From: Pseudomonas nunensis
GTDB lineage: Bacteria > Pseudomonadota > Gammaproteobacteria > Pseudomonadales > Pseudomonadaceae
Assembly (NCBI RefSeq): GCF_024296925.1
Contig: NZ_CP101125.1
Span: 1,924,501 to 1,988,500 of the forward strand
Reading direction: 5' to 3'
Length of the DNA: 64,000 nt
Shown here: positions 36,295-44,277 of the stretch, piece by piece
Layout: every line of letters starts with the position of its first letter
Position numbering within the stretch: position 1 is the stretch's first letter
Position numbers and translations under genes: made by a program
The notes under the pieces: generated by a model
The model's input: the letters and a program-made list of their open reading frames with translations, nothing else
Told to the model about the DNA's origin: nothing
Database searches by the model: none

Positions 36295-36732
36295 ATGAAT
36301 GCATTGACCCAACCGATCAGCGCCGAGCAGCCCTTGGCTAAAAGTCAGCACGACTTGCACAACGCCCGCAGCCTACTGGACGCGACCCTGCGATTTGTCC
36401 GCCAACACGGACAAGACACGCAGGATCCGTATGTCATCAGCCGCTTTGGCGATTTGCACATTCGTATCGAGGTCGCCGCCGCGCTGCTGGAACGTGCCGA
36501 AGCCTTCCTCAATAGCCACGAAGACGACACCGAAATCAGCGTCGCCATCGCCGAATCGCACCTGGCCAGCGCCGATGCCTTGAATACCGTGAGCAACGCC
36601 GAATTCGAACTCACCGGCCAACGCACTCCGTTGCCCGGTTCCCTGCACGATCCGCTGCGCTGGAAACTTCACCTTATCGGCAACTTCCGCCTCAACGGCA
36701 TCCATCCCCCTAGCTTCAGGAGCGCCGTTTGA
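36295..36732 (+). CDS. Free-standing C-terminal domain of an SfnB/acyl-CoA-dehydrogenase-like protein
   Basis: A 145-residue helical protein that aligns only with the last third of SfnB. SLHDPLRWKLHLIGNFRLNG parallels TLHDPARWKYHLIGNYLLNG of the neighbour, but FNLDRHWRN-type flavin contacts are missing and replaced by NTVSNAEFELTGQRTPLPG. There is no N-terminal or beta-barrel domain. It has its own ATG with GGAG and its stop overlaps the next ATG, so it is a genuine operon member rather than debris. It may be a partner subunit of SfnB or a remnant retained for coupling. Confidence 0.75.
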   Translation: MNALTQPISAEQPLAKSQHDLHNARSLLDATLRFVRQHGQDTQDPYVISRFGDLHIRIEVAAALLERAEAFLNSHEDDTEISVAIAESHLASADALNTVSNAEFELTGQRTPLPGSLHDPLRWKLHLIGNFRLNGIHPPSFRSAV

Positions 36733-38135
36733 TGGCCCGTGAAATTCGTCTTAATGCTTTCGACATGAACTGCGTCGGCCATCAGTCGCCGGGGTTGTGG
36801 GCGCATCCGCGGGATCGTTCCTGGCAGTACAAGGACCTCGAATACTGGACCGATCTGGCGAAAATCCTTGAACGCGGCAAGTTCGACGGCTTGTTCATTG
36901 CCGACGTGCTGGGTATCTACGACGTCTACAACGGCAACGGTGACGCGGCGATCCGCCAGGCGGCGCAAGTGCCGGTCAACGATCCGCTGCAACTGATCCC
37001 GCCGATGGCGCTGGTCACCGAGCACTTGGGTTTCGGCCTCACTGCGTCGCTGTCCTTCGAACACCCGTATCCATTCGCCCGGCGCCTGTCGACCCTTGAT
37101 CACCTGACCAAGGGCCGCGCCGGCTGGAACATCGTGACCTCGTATCTGGAGAGCGGCGCGAAGAACCTCGGCCAGAAAAACCAGACCGAGCACGACGCCC
37201 GCTACGACTTCGCCGAAGAGTACCTGGAGGTTTGCTACAAGCTGTGGGAAGGCAGTTGGGAAGAAGGCGCGATCCTGCGCGATCGCGAACGGCGGATCTT
37301 CAGCGACCCGAGCAAAATCCATGAGATCCAGCACGTCGGCAAACACTTCCAGGTGCCGGGCATTCACCTCTGCGAGCCTTCGCCGCAACGTACACCTGTG
37401 TTGTATCAGGCAGGCGCGTCGAGCCGCGGCAAGCAGTTCGCGGCTGAACATGCCGAGTGCGTGTTTGTGGCGGCGCCATCGAAAGTGCTGCTGAAAAAGA
37501 CCGTTGCGGATATCCGCCGGCGTGCGGCTGAAGCGGGGCGCGATCCGAAGAAGATTCTGATCTTCAACCTGCAAACGGTGATCCTTGGCGAGACCGATGC
37601 CAAGGCAAAAGCCAAGTTTGAGGAATACAAAACCTGGGTCAGTTATGAGGGCGCCATGGCGCTGATTTCGGGCTGGACCGGGATTGATTTCAGCCAGTTC
37701 AAACCGGACGAACCGCTCAAGCATGTGCACACCAATGCGATTCAATCGGCAGTGGAAGCGTTCTCCACGGCAGACCCGAACAAGGTCTGGACCCCGAATG
37801 AATTGGCGGATTGGGTGGGCATTGGCGGGTTTGGACCGCTGTTTGTCGGCAGCCCGGAAACTGTCGCTGATTTGTTGCAGGAATGGGTTGAAGAGACGGA
37901 TGTGGACGGTTTTAACCTGGCGTATGCGCTGACCCACGAAACCTTTATCGACGCCGTGGAATTGCTGGTGCCGGAGTTGCAAAAGCGTGGCGTGTACAAG
38001 ACCGAATATGCGCCAGGGACCCTGCGCGAGAAGTTGTTCGGGGAAGGGCCGAGGTTGCCCGAAATCCATCCGGGGGCTGGGTATCGGGATTTGGCGGGGT
38101 TGCGGCAGCAGGAGAAGAAAGTGGTGTCGGCGTAG
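36732..38135 (+). CDS. FMN-dependent monooxygenase, NtaA/SnaA/DszA family
   Basis: A 467-residue bacterial-luciferase-like enzyme using reduced FMN supplied by a reductase. Motifs: FDMNCVGHQSPGLWAHPRD, LLERGKFDGLF-like ILERGKFDGLFIADVLGIY, the FMN-phosphate site VTSYLESGAKNLGQ, and TPVLYQAGASSRGKQFAAEH. Family members cleave C-S or C-N bonds (dibenzothiophene sulfone, dimethyl sulfide, nitrilotriacetate). Beside sfnB, oxidative desulfurisation is likely; the substrate is unknown. The ATG overlaps the TGA of the previous gene by one base. No flavin reductase is encoded next to it. Confidence 0.87.
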   Translation: MAREIRLNAFDMNCVGHQSPGLWAHPRDRSWQYKDLEYWTDLAKILERGKFDGLFIADVLGIYDVYNGNGDAAIRQAAQVPVNDPLQLIPPMALVTEHLGFGLTASLSFEHPYPFARRLSTLDHLTKGRAGWNIVTSYLESGAKNLGQKNQTEHDARYDFAEEYLEVCYKLWEGSWEEGAILRDRERRIFSDPSKIHEIQHVGKHFQVPGIHLCEPSPQRTPVLYQAGASSRGKQFAAEHAECVFVAAPSKVLLKKTVADIRRRAAEAGRDPKKILIFNLQTVILGETDAKAKAKFEEYKTWVSYEGAMALISGWTGIDFSQFKPDEPLKHVHTNAIQSAVEAFSTADPNKVWTPNELADWVGIGGFGPLFVGSPETVADLLQEWVEETDVDGFNLAYALTHETFIDAVELLVPELQKRGVYKTEYAPGTLREKLFGEGPRLPEIHPGAGYRDLAGLRQQEKKVVSA

Positions 38136-38139
38136 ACGC

Positions 38140-38436
38140 CTTCGCGGGCAAGCCTCGCTCCTACAGGTGACCGGGTCGTACACAAAATCCCGGCCTGACA
38201 AAGATCCCCTGTGGGAGCGGGCTTGCTCGCGAATGCTGTGTGTCAGACAACGATGATGGCGACTGACACGCCCTCTTCGCGAGCAAGCCCGCTCCCACAA
38301 TTGAATCGTGGTCGTACACAAAATCCCGGCCCGACAAAGATCCCCTGTAGGAGCGAGGCTTGCCCGCGAAGAGGCCGGCACATTCAACACCAGTGTCGCC
38401 AGACAGACCGCTTTCGCGAGCAGGCTCGCTCCCACA
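38140..38436. repeat. Cluster of five REP elements
   Basis: Five REPs of two subfamilies alternate in orientation: CTTCGCGGGCAAGCCTCGCT (38140-), GAGCGGGCTTGCTCGCG (38215-), CGCGAGCAAGCCCGCTC (38278-), GAGCGAGGCTTGCCCGCG (38351-) and CGCGAGCAGGCTCGCTC (38414-). A unit GTCGTACACAAAATCCCGGC is repeated between them. This separates the monooxygenase operon from the importer operon, so the two may be transcribed independently. Confidence 0.9.
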
Positions 38437-38513
38437 ATTGGATCGTGGTCGTTTTACAGATTTCAGCCCAGCGGACCACCGCACGCTTTTGCCCATGACA
38501 TAGAGGTCAATCC

Positions 38514-39419
38514 ATGAGCGTGCATGAACTCAAGCGGCCGCCCAGCGCGGACACTGCCCAATGGCAGGTCAAGGCGCCCCAGGCTTTGGAGCAGTTGCGC
38601 CATTGGGGGCAGGTCAGTCCATTGCAAACGGCGTTGCGCCACAAGCGCCACGGCCAGTGGTTTGTCTGGCGCTGGATCGATGCCTTGCGCGATGTCGAGC
38701 GTCTGGCCGATGGCTTGCGCCAGCAAGGTTTTACCGAAGACTCGCGGCTGGCCCTGAGCGGTGCCTTCGAACCGAATCTGTTGCTGCTGGCCCTGGCCGC
38801 ACGGCATGTCGGCGGCGAAGTGCTGACCTTGCCCGACACCCTCGATGCCGAGGCTCTGCACAACGCACTGTGGCGCAGCCGTCCGACCCACGCCTTTATC
38901 CAGGGCCGGCAAACCCGGCAACTGTGGCTCAACCACGGCCAATCGCTGCTGGACTTCAACGAACTGCTCGGCCCTGTAGAACCGCCGCAACGCCAACGCC
39001 TCGGTGCCCACGGTGCGCAACTCTGGAGCGAAGAGGGCACGCAATGGCAGGACGGCCTCAGCGTTCTGCTGGAGCAATGGCTGGCCAGCGGCCAATCCCT
39101 GGCCTTCCCGGAAAGCCCCGGCAGCGCCAGCCGTGATCGGCGAGAAGTCGCGCCGTCCGGGCTGCTGCTGTCCGCCGAACGCCTGCAACGCCTGGCCGAC
39201 GAAATCGACAGCCGTCTCGCCCCCCAAGGCACCTGGCGCCGACGCCTGTGCGACTGGGCCATCGCCCACCCGGAAAAACCCCTGCAACGCCTGATCAAGA
39301 ATCGCGTTCGTCGACTGCTGGGCTTTCACAACCTGCATTTCATCTGGCAAGCCACCTGCACGCCAGGCGTTCAACCCGCGCCAACCTGGCTGGCCGAATT
39401 CAAACGGGACATCGCATGA
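38514..39419 (+). CDS. Degenerate AMP-binding acyl-CoA synthetase-like protein
   Basis: A 301-residue protein that follows the N-terminal domain of AMP-forming acyl-CoA synthetases (ALRHKRHGQWFVWRWIDAL, VERLADGLRQQGFTEDSRLA, ALAARHVGGEVLTLPDTL). It then jumps to a segment normally found after the active site (AFPESPGSASRDRREVAPSG, LSAERLQRLADEI, RRLLGFHNLHFIW). The P-loop (TSGTTGxPKG) and the adenylation C-terminal domain are absent, so it cannot be a ligase. Full-length synthetases commonly head liv-type transporter operons of this layout. The reading frame is intact and its stop overlaps the next ATG by 3 bases. Confidence 0.7.
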   Translation: MSVHELKRPPSADTAQWQVKAPQALEQLRHWGQVSPLQTALRHKRHGQWFVWRWIDALRDVERLADGLRQQGFTEDSRLALSGAFEPNLLLLALAARHVGGEVLTLPDTLDAEALHNALWRSRPTHAFIQGRQTRQLWLNHGQSLLDFNELLGPVEPPQRQRLGAHGAQLWSEEGTQWQDGLSVLLEQWLASGQSLAFPESPGSASRDRREVAPSGLLLSAERLQRLADEIDSRLAPQGTWRRRLCDWAIAHPEKPLQRLIKNRVRRLLGFHNLHFIWQATCTPGVQPAPTWLAEFKRDIA

Positions 39420-40192
39420 GCTCGACCGATTCCATCCTGCAAGTCAGCGGCATTTCCCTGTCGTTCAAAGGCGTGAAAGCGATCAACGACTTGTCCTTCG
39501 ACGTGCGCCGGGGCGAGATCTGCGCGCTGATCGGCCCCAACGGCGCGGGCAAGAGTTCGCTGCTCAACGTGCTGAACGGCGTTTACCGCTTCGATGCCGG
39601 CTCGATTGTCTTCGAGCAGCAGCCATTCAAACGCATTGACCCGCTGAGCGCCGCGCGCCGGGGCATTGGTCGCACGTTCCAGAACAACGCGCTGTTCAAG
39701 AAAATGAGCGTGATTGACAACATCCTCACCGGCCTGTCCCGGCACTTGCGCAGCAGCTTTATCGAACAAGCCCTCAACCTGCCGCGCGCCCGGCGAGAAG
39801 CTGCGGACTTTCGCCACCAGGCCCAGGGCATTCTCGAGTTCCTCGAACTGCAAGCCCACCGCGACGTGCCGGTGGGCAATCTGTCCTACGGCCTGCAAAA
39901 ACGTGTAGAGCTGGGCCGCGCCTTGATCGCCGGCCCGCGCCTGTTGTTGCTCGATGAGCCAATGGCCGGGATGAACGCCGAAGAGAAACAGGAAATGGCG
40001 CGATTCATCGCGGACATCAACCGCGACCTCGGCACCACCGTGGTGCTGATCGAACACGACATGAGCGTGGTCATGGGCCTGTCCGACCACGTCGTGGTGC
40101 TGGATTACGGACGTAAAGTCGGCGACGGCACGCCCGCCGAAGTGCAGGCCGATCCGGAAGTGATCGCAGCGTATCTGGGAGTGGTGCACTGA
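39416..40192 (+). CDS. Branched-chain-type ABC transporter ATP-binding protein (LivG-like)
   Basis: A 258-residue ATPase with Walker A GPNGAGKSSLLNVLNG, the LivG-specific insert GIGRTFQNNALFKKMSVIDN, signature LSYGLQKRVELGRAL and Walker B LLLLDEPMAGM, plus the C-terminal VLDYGRKVGDGTPAEVQADP. It pairs with the LivF-like ATPase encoded at 43497. Operon context suggests an organosulfur or carboxylate ligand rather than leucine. Confidence 0.92.
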   Translation: MSSTDSILQVSGISLSFKGVKAINDLSFDVRRGEICALIGPNGAGKSSLLNVLNGVYRFDAGSIVFEQQPFKRIDPLSAARRGIGRTFQNNALFKKMSVIDNILTGLSRHLRSSFIEQALNLPRARREAADFRHQAQGILEFLELQAHRDVPVGNLSYGLQKRVELGRALIAGPRLLLLDEPMAGMNAEEKQEMARFIADINRDLGTTVVLIEHDMSVVMGLSDHVVVLDYGRKVGDGTPAEVQADPEVIAAYLGVVH

Positions 40193-41073
40193 TGACCTTC
40201 TTCTTCGAAACCCTGCTCGGCGGCTTGCTCGCCGGCACCATGTATTCCTTGGTCGCCATCGGCTTCGTGCTGATCTACAAGGCCAGCGGCGTGTTCAATT
40301 TCGCCCAGGGCTCGATGCTGCTGTTTGCCGCGCTGACCTTCGTCAGCCTGCACGATCAAGGCGTGCCGTTTGCGTTGGCGTTATTGCTGACGGTGGTGGT
40401 GATGATCATCGGCGCACTGTTGATCGAACGGCTGGTGCTGCGGCCGTTGGTCAATCGTTCGCAGATCACTCTGTTCATGGCGACGCTCGGGCTGTCGTTC
40501 ATCATCGAAGGCCTGGCCCAAGGGCTGATGGGCTCGCAGGTGCGGGCGCTGGATCTGGGTATCGATGACGTGCCGATTTTCATCGGCGGGATGATGGTCA
40601 GCCAGTTCGACCTGATCGCCGCCGCAGCCGCCATTGTGCTGGTGACGGTGCTGGCGCTGTTGTTCAACAAGACCCGAATCGGCGTGTCCTTGCGCGCCGT
40701 GGCGGATGACACCACCGCCGCGTTGTCGATCGGCATCAACCTCAACCGTATCTGGCAGATCGTCTGGGCGGTGGCCGGGATTGTCGGGCTGGTTGCCGGA
40801 TTACTCTGGGGGGCGCGCCAAGGGGTGCAGTTTTCCCTGTCGCTGGTGGTGCTCAAGGCCTTGCCGGTGTTGATCATCGGCGGCTTCACTTCGATTGGCG
40901 GGGCGATTGTCGGCGGGCTGATTGTCGGTGCGGCGGAGAAGCTCGCCGAGGTCTACATCGGCCCGCTGATCGGCGGCGGCATCACGCCGTGGTTCGCGTA
41001 TGTCCTGGCTTTGGCCTTCCTGTATATCCGTCCCGCCGGCCTGTTCGGCGAGCGCGCCATCGAGCGAGTCTGA
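40192..41073 (+). CDS. Branched-chain-type ABC permease (LivH-like)
   Basis: A 293-residue inner-membrane protein with about eight helices and typical LivH opening FFETLLGGLLAGTMYSLVAI and GFVLIYKASGVFNFAQGSML. The cytoplasmic coupling region is KTRIGVSLRAVADDTTAALS. The first base of its ATG is the last base of the previous stop codon. Confidence 0.92.
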   Translation: MTFFFETLLGGLLAGTMYSLVAIGFVLIYKASGVFNFAQGSMLLFAALTFVSLHDQGVPFALALLLTVVVMIIGALLIERLVLRPLVNRSQITLFMATLGLSFIIEGLAQGLMGSQVRALDLGIDDVPIFIGGMMVSQFDLIAAAAAIVLVTVLALLFNKTRIGVSLRAVADDTTAALSIGINLNRIWQIVWAVAGIVGLVAGLLWGARQGVQFSLSLVVLKALPVLIIGGFTSIGGAIVGGLIVGAAEKLAEVYIGPLIGGGITPWFAYVLALAFLYIRPAGLFGERAIERV

Positions 41074-41077
41074 ACCC

Positions 41078-42127
41078 ATGTCGATTTCCCTCACCCGCGA
41101 AACCGCGCCGTCGGTGTTGATCCAGCGTCGTGTGCCGTTTGGCCTGCTCGGCTTGTTGTTGATCGCCTTCGTCATCGTGCCGCTGACCGGCAATGACTAT
41201 TGGCTGAACGCGATTCTGATCCCGTTTTTGGTGCTGTCGCTGGCCGGGCTCGGCCTGAATCTGCTCACCGGCTACACCGGCCAAACATCGGTTGGCGCGG
41301 CGGGATTCATGGCGGTCGGCGCGTTTGCCACGTATGGATTTTTGCTGCGCTTGCCCGAACTGGGCTTGCCGGTGGCGCTGCTCGGCGGCGGATTGATCAG
41401 CGCCGTGGTCGGTTTTGTGTTCGGCCTGCCCAGTTCGCGGATCAAGGGTTTCTACCTGATGGTCACCACGCTGGCCGCACAATTCTTCCTCGAATGGCTG
41501 TTTGTCAAATTCCCTTGGTTCTACAACTACGGCTCGTCCGGGACCATTTCCGCGCCGAAACTGGCGCTGTTCGGCCATGACCTGAACACACCGGTCGGGC
41601 GTTATTTGCTGACCCTGACCACGGTGCTGTTGTTGACCTGGGTCGCGGTGAATCTGGTGAAAAGCCAGATCGGCCGCAACTGGATGGCGATCCGCGACAT
41701 GGACACTGCCGCCGCCGTGATCGGCATCCCCGTGGTGCGCTACAAACACTTGGCCTTCGCCGTCAGCTCGTTCTACCTCGGCATCGCCGGGGCGCTGTGG
41801 GCCTTCGCCTACCTGGGCACCGCCAGCGCCAGCAGCTTCGATATCAATCGATCGTTCCAGATCCTGTTCATCATCATTATCGGCGGCATGGGCAGCATCG
41901 CCGGCAACTTCGTCGGCGCGGCGTTTATCAGCCTGCTGCCGATCCTGCTCAGCCACGCCGGACAAGCCTTGTTCGGCGGCGCGGTGGACGCGGGGCAATT
42001 GCAGAACCTGCAAAAAATCATCTTCGGTGTGTTGATCATCCTGTTCCTGATCAAGGAACCGGAAGGGCTGATTCGCCTGCTGGGCAACCTTCGTGAACGG
42101 CTGAGTCACTGGCCGCTGCGCTTCTGA
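41078..42127 (+). CDS. Branched-chain-type ABC permease (LivM-like)
   Basis: A 349-residue permease. Conserved LivM motifs are GLGLNLLTGYTGQTSVGAAG, FMAVGAFATYGFLL, KSQIGRNWMAIRDMDTAAAV and FIIIIGGMGSIAGNFVGAAF. The ATG at 41078 comes four bases after livH; longer in-frame starts overlap livH and are rejected. Nine to ten hydrophobic segments. Confidence 0.9.
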   Translation: MSISLTRETAPSVLIQRRVPFGLLGLLLIAFVIVPLTGNDYWLNAILIPFLVLSLAGLGLNLLTGYTGQTSVGAAGFMAVGAFATYGFLLRLPELGLPVALLGGGLISAVVGFVFGLPSSRIKGFYLMVTTLAAQFFLEWLFVKFPWFYNYGSSGTISAPKLALFGHDLNTPVGRYLLTLTTVLLLTWVAVNLVKSQIGRNWMAIRDMDTAAAVIGIPVVRYKHLAFAVSSFYLGIAGALWAFAYLGTASASSFDINRSFQILFIIIIGGMGSIAGNFVGAAFISLLPILLSHAGQALFGGAVDAGQLQNLQKIIFGVLIILFLIKEPEGLIRLLGNLRERLSHWPLRF

Positions 42128-42152
42128 ATTCCTGACCTATTAGAGAGACAAC

Positions 42153-43493
42153 ATGCGTGCATCCTTGAAACGTTCCTTGCTTGGCGCCGCGCTGACGCTG
42201 GCGGTTTTCGGCACTGCGGTGCCTGTGGTCCAGGCTTCGGCGGACCAGCAATTCTTCCCGTTGGCCACCTACCGCGTTGGCGCCTATGCCTCCAGCGGCG
42301 TGCAAGTGTGGGCCGGGATGCTCGATTACCTGAACTACATCAACGAGGTGGAGGGCGGGATCAATGGGGTGAAACTGGTCTGGCAGGAATGCGAGACCGA
42401 GTGGACGGCGGAGAAGGGCATCGAGTGCTATGAGCGCTTCAAGAAAGGCCTGGACGGCGCGCCGGTGGCGATCTATTCCCCCAACGGTGCCCCGGCGGCC
42501 TATGCGCTGAGCGAGCGCGCCGAAGTCGACAAAATCCCACTGATCACCCTCGGCTACGGCCGCACCGAAGCCACCGACGGCACGGTGTTCCCGTACAACT
42601 TCCCGGTGATGCTGACCTTCTACAGCGAGGCGTCGAGCCTGATCAATTACATCGCCCAGCGCGAGGGCGGCTTCGACAAACTCAAGGGCAAGAAGATCGC
42701 CACGGTCTACCACGACTCGGCGTACGGCCGCGAAACCCTTGGCCCGTTGAAGCTGTTGGCGGAGAAGTACGGCTTCGAAAACATCCAGATTCCGGTGGCC
42801 GATCCTGGCAACGAACAATCGTCGCAATGGCGGCAGATTCGCCAGCTCAACCCGGACTGGGTATTCCTGCGCACCTGGGGCGTGTCGACCCCGGTGGCGG
42901 TCAAGACCGCTGCGCGTTTCGGCTTCCCGGTGGACCATATCGTCGGCGACATCTGGGCCAGTTCCAGCGAAGACGTTTTGCCCGCAGGCGCCGCCGCCAA
43001 AGGCTATCTGGCGCTGACGCCATACCCGGCCGGCACCGATTTCGAGATCCACAAACGCCTCAAGCAATACATCCTCGACAAGGGCAAAAGCGACCTCAAG
43101 GACCTGAAGAATTTCGGCAGCGTCTACTACAACTCCGGGTTGGTGAACGCCGCCGTGATGGTCGAAGCGATTCGCACTGCCCAGGGCAAATTCGGCAAAC
43201 GTCCGCTGAATGGCGAAGAAGGGCGTTGGGGCCTGGAGCATTTGAACATTGACGACGCGCGGCTCAAGGACATGGGCTACTTCGGGTTGATGCAGAACCT
43301 CAAGCTGTCCTGCAAGGATCACGAGGGCGGTGGTTCGGCGCGGGTGCAGCAATGGGACGGCGCGAATTGGACGCTGATCAGCGACTGGATTCCGGCGGAT
43401 CGCGCCTTGCTGCGGCCGTTGATCGATGAGAAATCCGCGGCGTTCGCCAAGGAAAAAGGCCTGACGCCGCGCACCTGCACCGGGGATGAATAA
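42153..43493 (+). CDS. ABC transporter substrate-binding protein (Peripla_BP_6 type)
   Basis: A 446-residue periplasmic protein with a signal peptide (residues 1-29, ending PVVQASA). Landmarks are FFPLATYRVGAYASSGVQVW, GINGVKLVWQECETEWTAEK, GYGRTEATDGTVFPYNFPV and VYHDSAYGRETLGPLKLLAE. It is longer than classic leucine-binding proteins and resembles the binding proteins accompanying synthetase-linked transporters. It determines specificity of this importer; the ligand cannot be read from sequence. Confidence 0.88.
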   Translation: MRASLKRSLLGAALTLAVFGTAVPVVQASADQQFFPLATYRVGAYASSGVQVWAGMLDYLNYINEVEGGINGVKLVWQECETEWTAEKGIECYERFKKGLDGAPVAIYSPNGAPAAYALSERAEVDKIPLITLGYGRTEATDGTVFPYNFPVMLTFYSEASSLINYIAQREGGFDKLKGKKIATVYHDSAYGRETLGPLKLLAEKYGFENIQIPVADPGNEQSSQWRQIRQLNPDWVFLRTWGVSTPVAVKTAARFGFPVDHIVGDIWASSSEDVLPAGAAAKGYLALTPYPAGTDFEIHKRLKQYILDKGKSDLKDLKNFGSVYYNSGLVNAAVMVEAIRTAQGKFGKRPLNGEEGRWGLEHLNIDDARLKDMGYFGLMQNLKLSCKDHEGGGSARVQQWDGANWTLISDWIPADRALLRPLIDEKSAAFAKEKGLTPRTCTGDE

Positions 43494-43496
43494 GCC

Positions 43497-44264
43497 ATGA
43501 GCCACGCCGCCACGGATAACGCCGCGCAGCAGTTGTTGCAGGTCAAGGACATCGAAGTGGTCTACGACGGCGCGATCCTGGCCGTGGCCGGGGTGTCGCT
43601 GACGGTGCCCAGGGGCGGCATCGTTGCGTTGCTGGGGGCCAACGGCGCGGGTAAAAGCACCACGCTCAAGGCGATTTCCGGGCTGGTGCGGGCCGAGCGC
43701 GCGGAGGTCAGTCGCGGCAGCATCGAGTTTCTCGGGCGTGATACGGCCGGCGTCGATCCGAGCGTGCGGGTGCGTCAGGGCATGGTGCATGTGCTGGAGG
43801 GCCGGCACGTATTCGGGCAACTGACGGTGGAGGACAACCTGCGCAGCGGCGGGTTTGTCCGGGGCTTGAGTCGCCAGGAGCTGGCCCGTGATCTGGAGCG
43901 GATCTACGCCTGGTTCCCCCGCCTGAAAACCAAGCGCAAGACCCAGGCCGGGCTGACGTCCGGTGGCGAGCAGCAGATGGTCGCCATCGGCCGGGCGTTG
44001 ATGACACGTCCTACTTTGGTACTGCTTGATGAACCGTCCATGGGTTTGGCGCCTATTATCGTCCAGGAGATTTTCGAGATCGTCGCCCAGCTCAATCGCG
44101 ACGAGCAGGTGAGCTTTCTGATTGCCGAGCAAAACATTAATGTGGCGCTCAAGTACGCGTCCCAGGCCTATGTGCTCGACACCGGGCGCGTGGTGTTGTC
44201 CGGAACAGCCGAAGAACTGCTGGCCCGAGGCGATTTGCACGACTTTTACCTAGGCAAACACTGA
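43497..44264 (+). CDS. Branched-chain-type ABC transporter ATP-binding protein (LivF-like)
   Basis: A 255-residue ATPase with Walker A GANGAGKSTTLKAISGLV, signature SGGEQQMVAIGRALMT, Walker B LVLLDEPSMGLAPI, and GMVHVLEGRHVFGQLTVEDN typical of LivF. It starts 4 bases after the binding protein gene and completes the five-part importer. Confidence 0.92.
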   Translation: MSHAATDNAAQQLLQVKDIEVVYDGAILAVAGVSLTVPRGGIVALLGANGAGKSTTLKAISGLVRAERAEVSRGSIEFLGRDTAGVDPSVRVRQGMVHVLEGRHVFGQLTVEDNLRSGGFVRGLSRQELARDLERIYAWFPRLKTKRKTQAGLTSGGEQQMVAIGRALMTRPTLVLLDEPSMGLAPIIVQEIFEIVAQLNRDEQVSFLIAEQNINVALKYASQAYVLDTGRVVLSGTAEELLARGDLHDFYLGKH

Positions 44265-44277
44265 CCGTGAGAACGCC

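Noticed and set aside
38470-38490. GG-N10-GC match (GGACCACCGCACGC) before the synthetase remnant as a second sigma-54 promoter
   Set aside because: Spacing fits but the -24 and -12 bases outside GG/GC are poor (GGACC instead of GGCAC), so it is within chance expectation.
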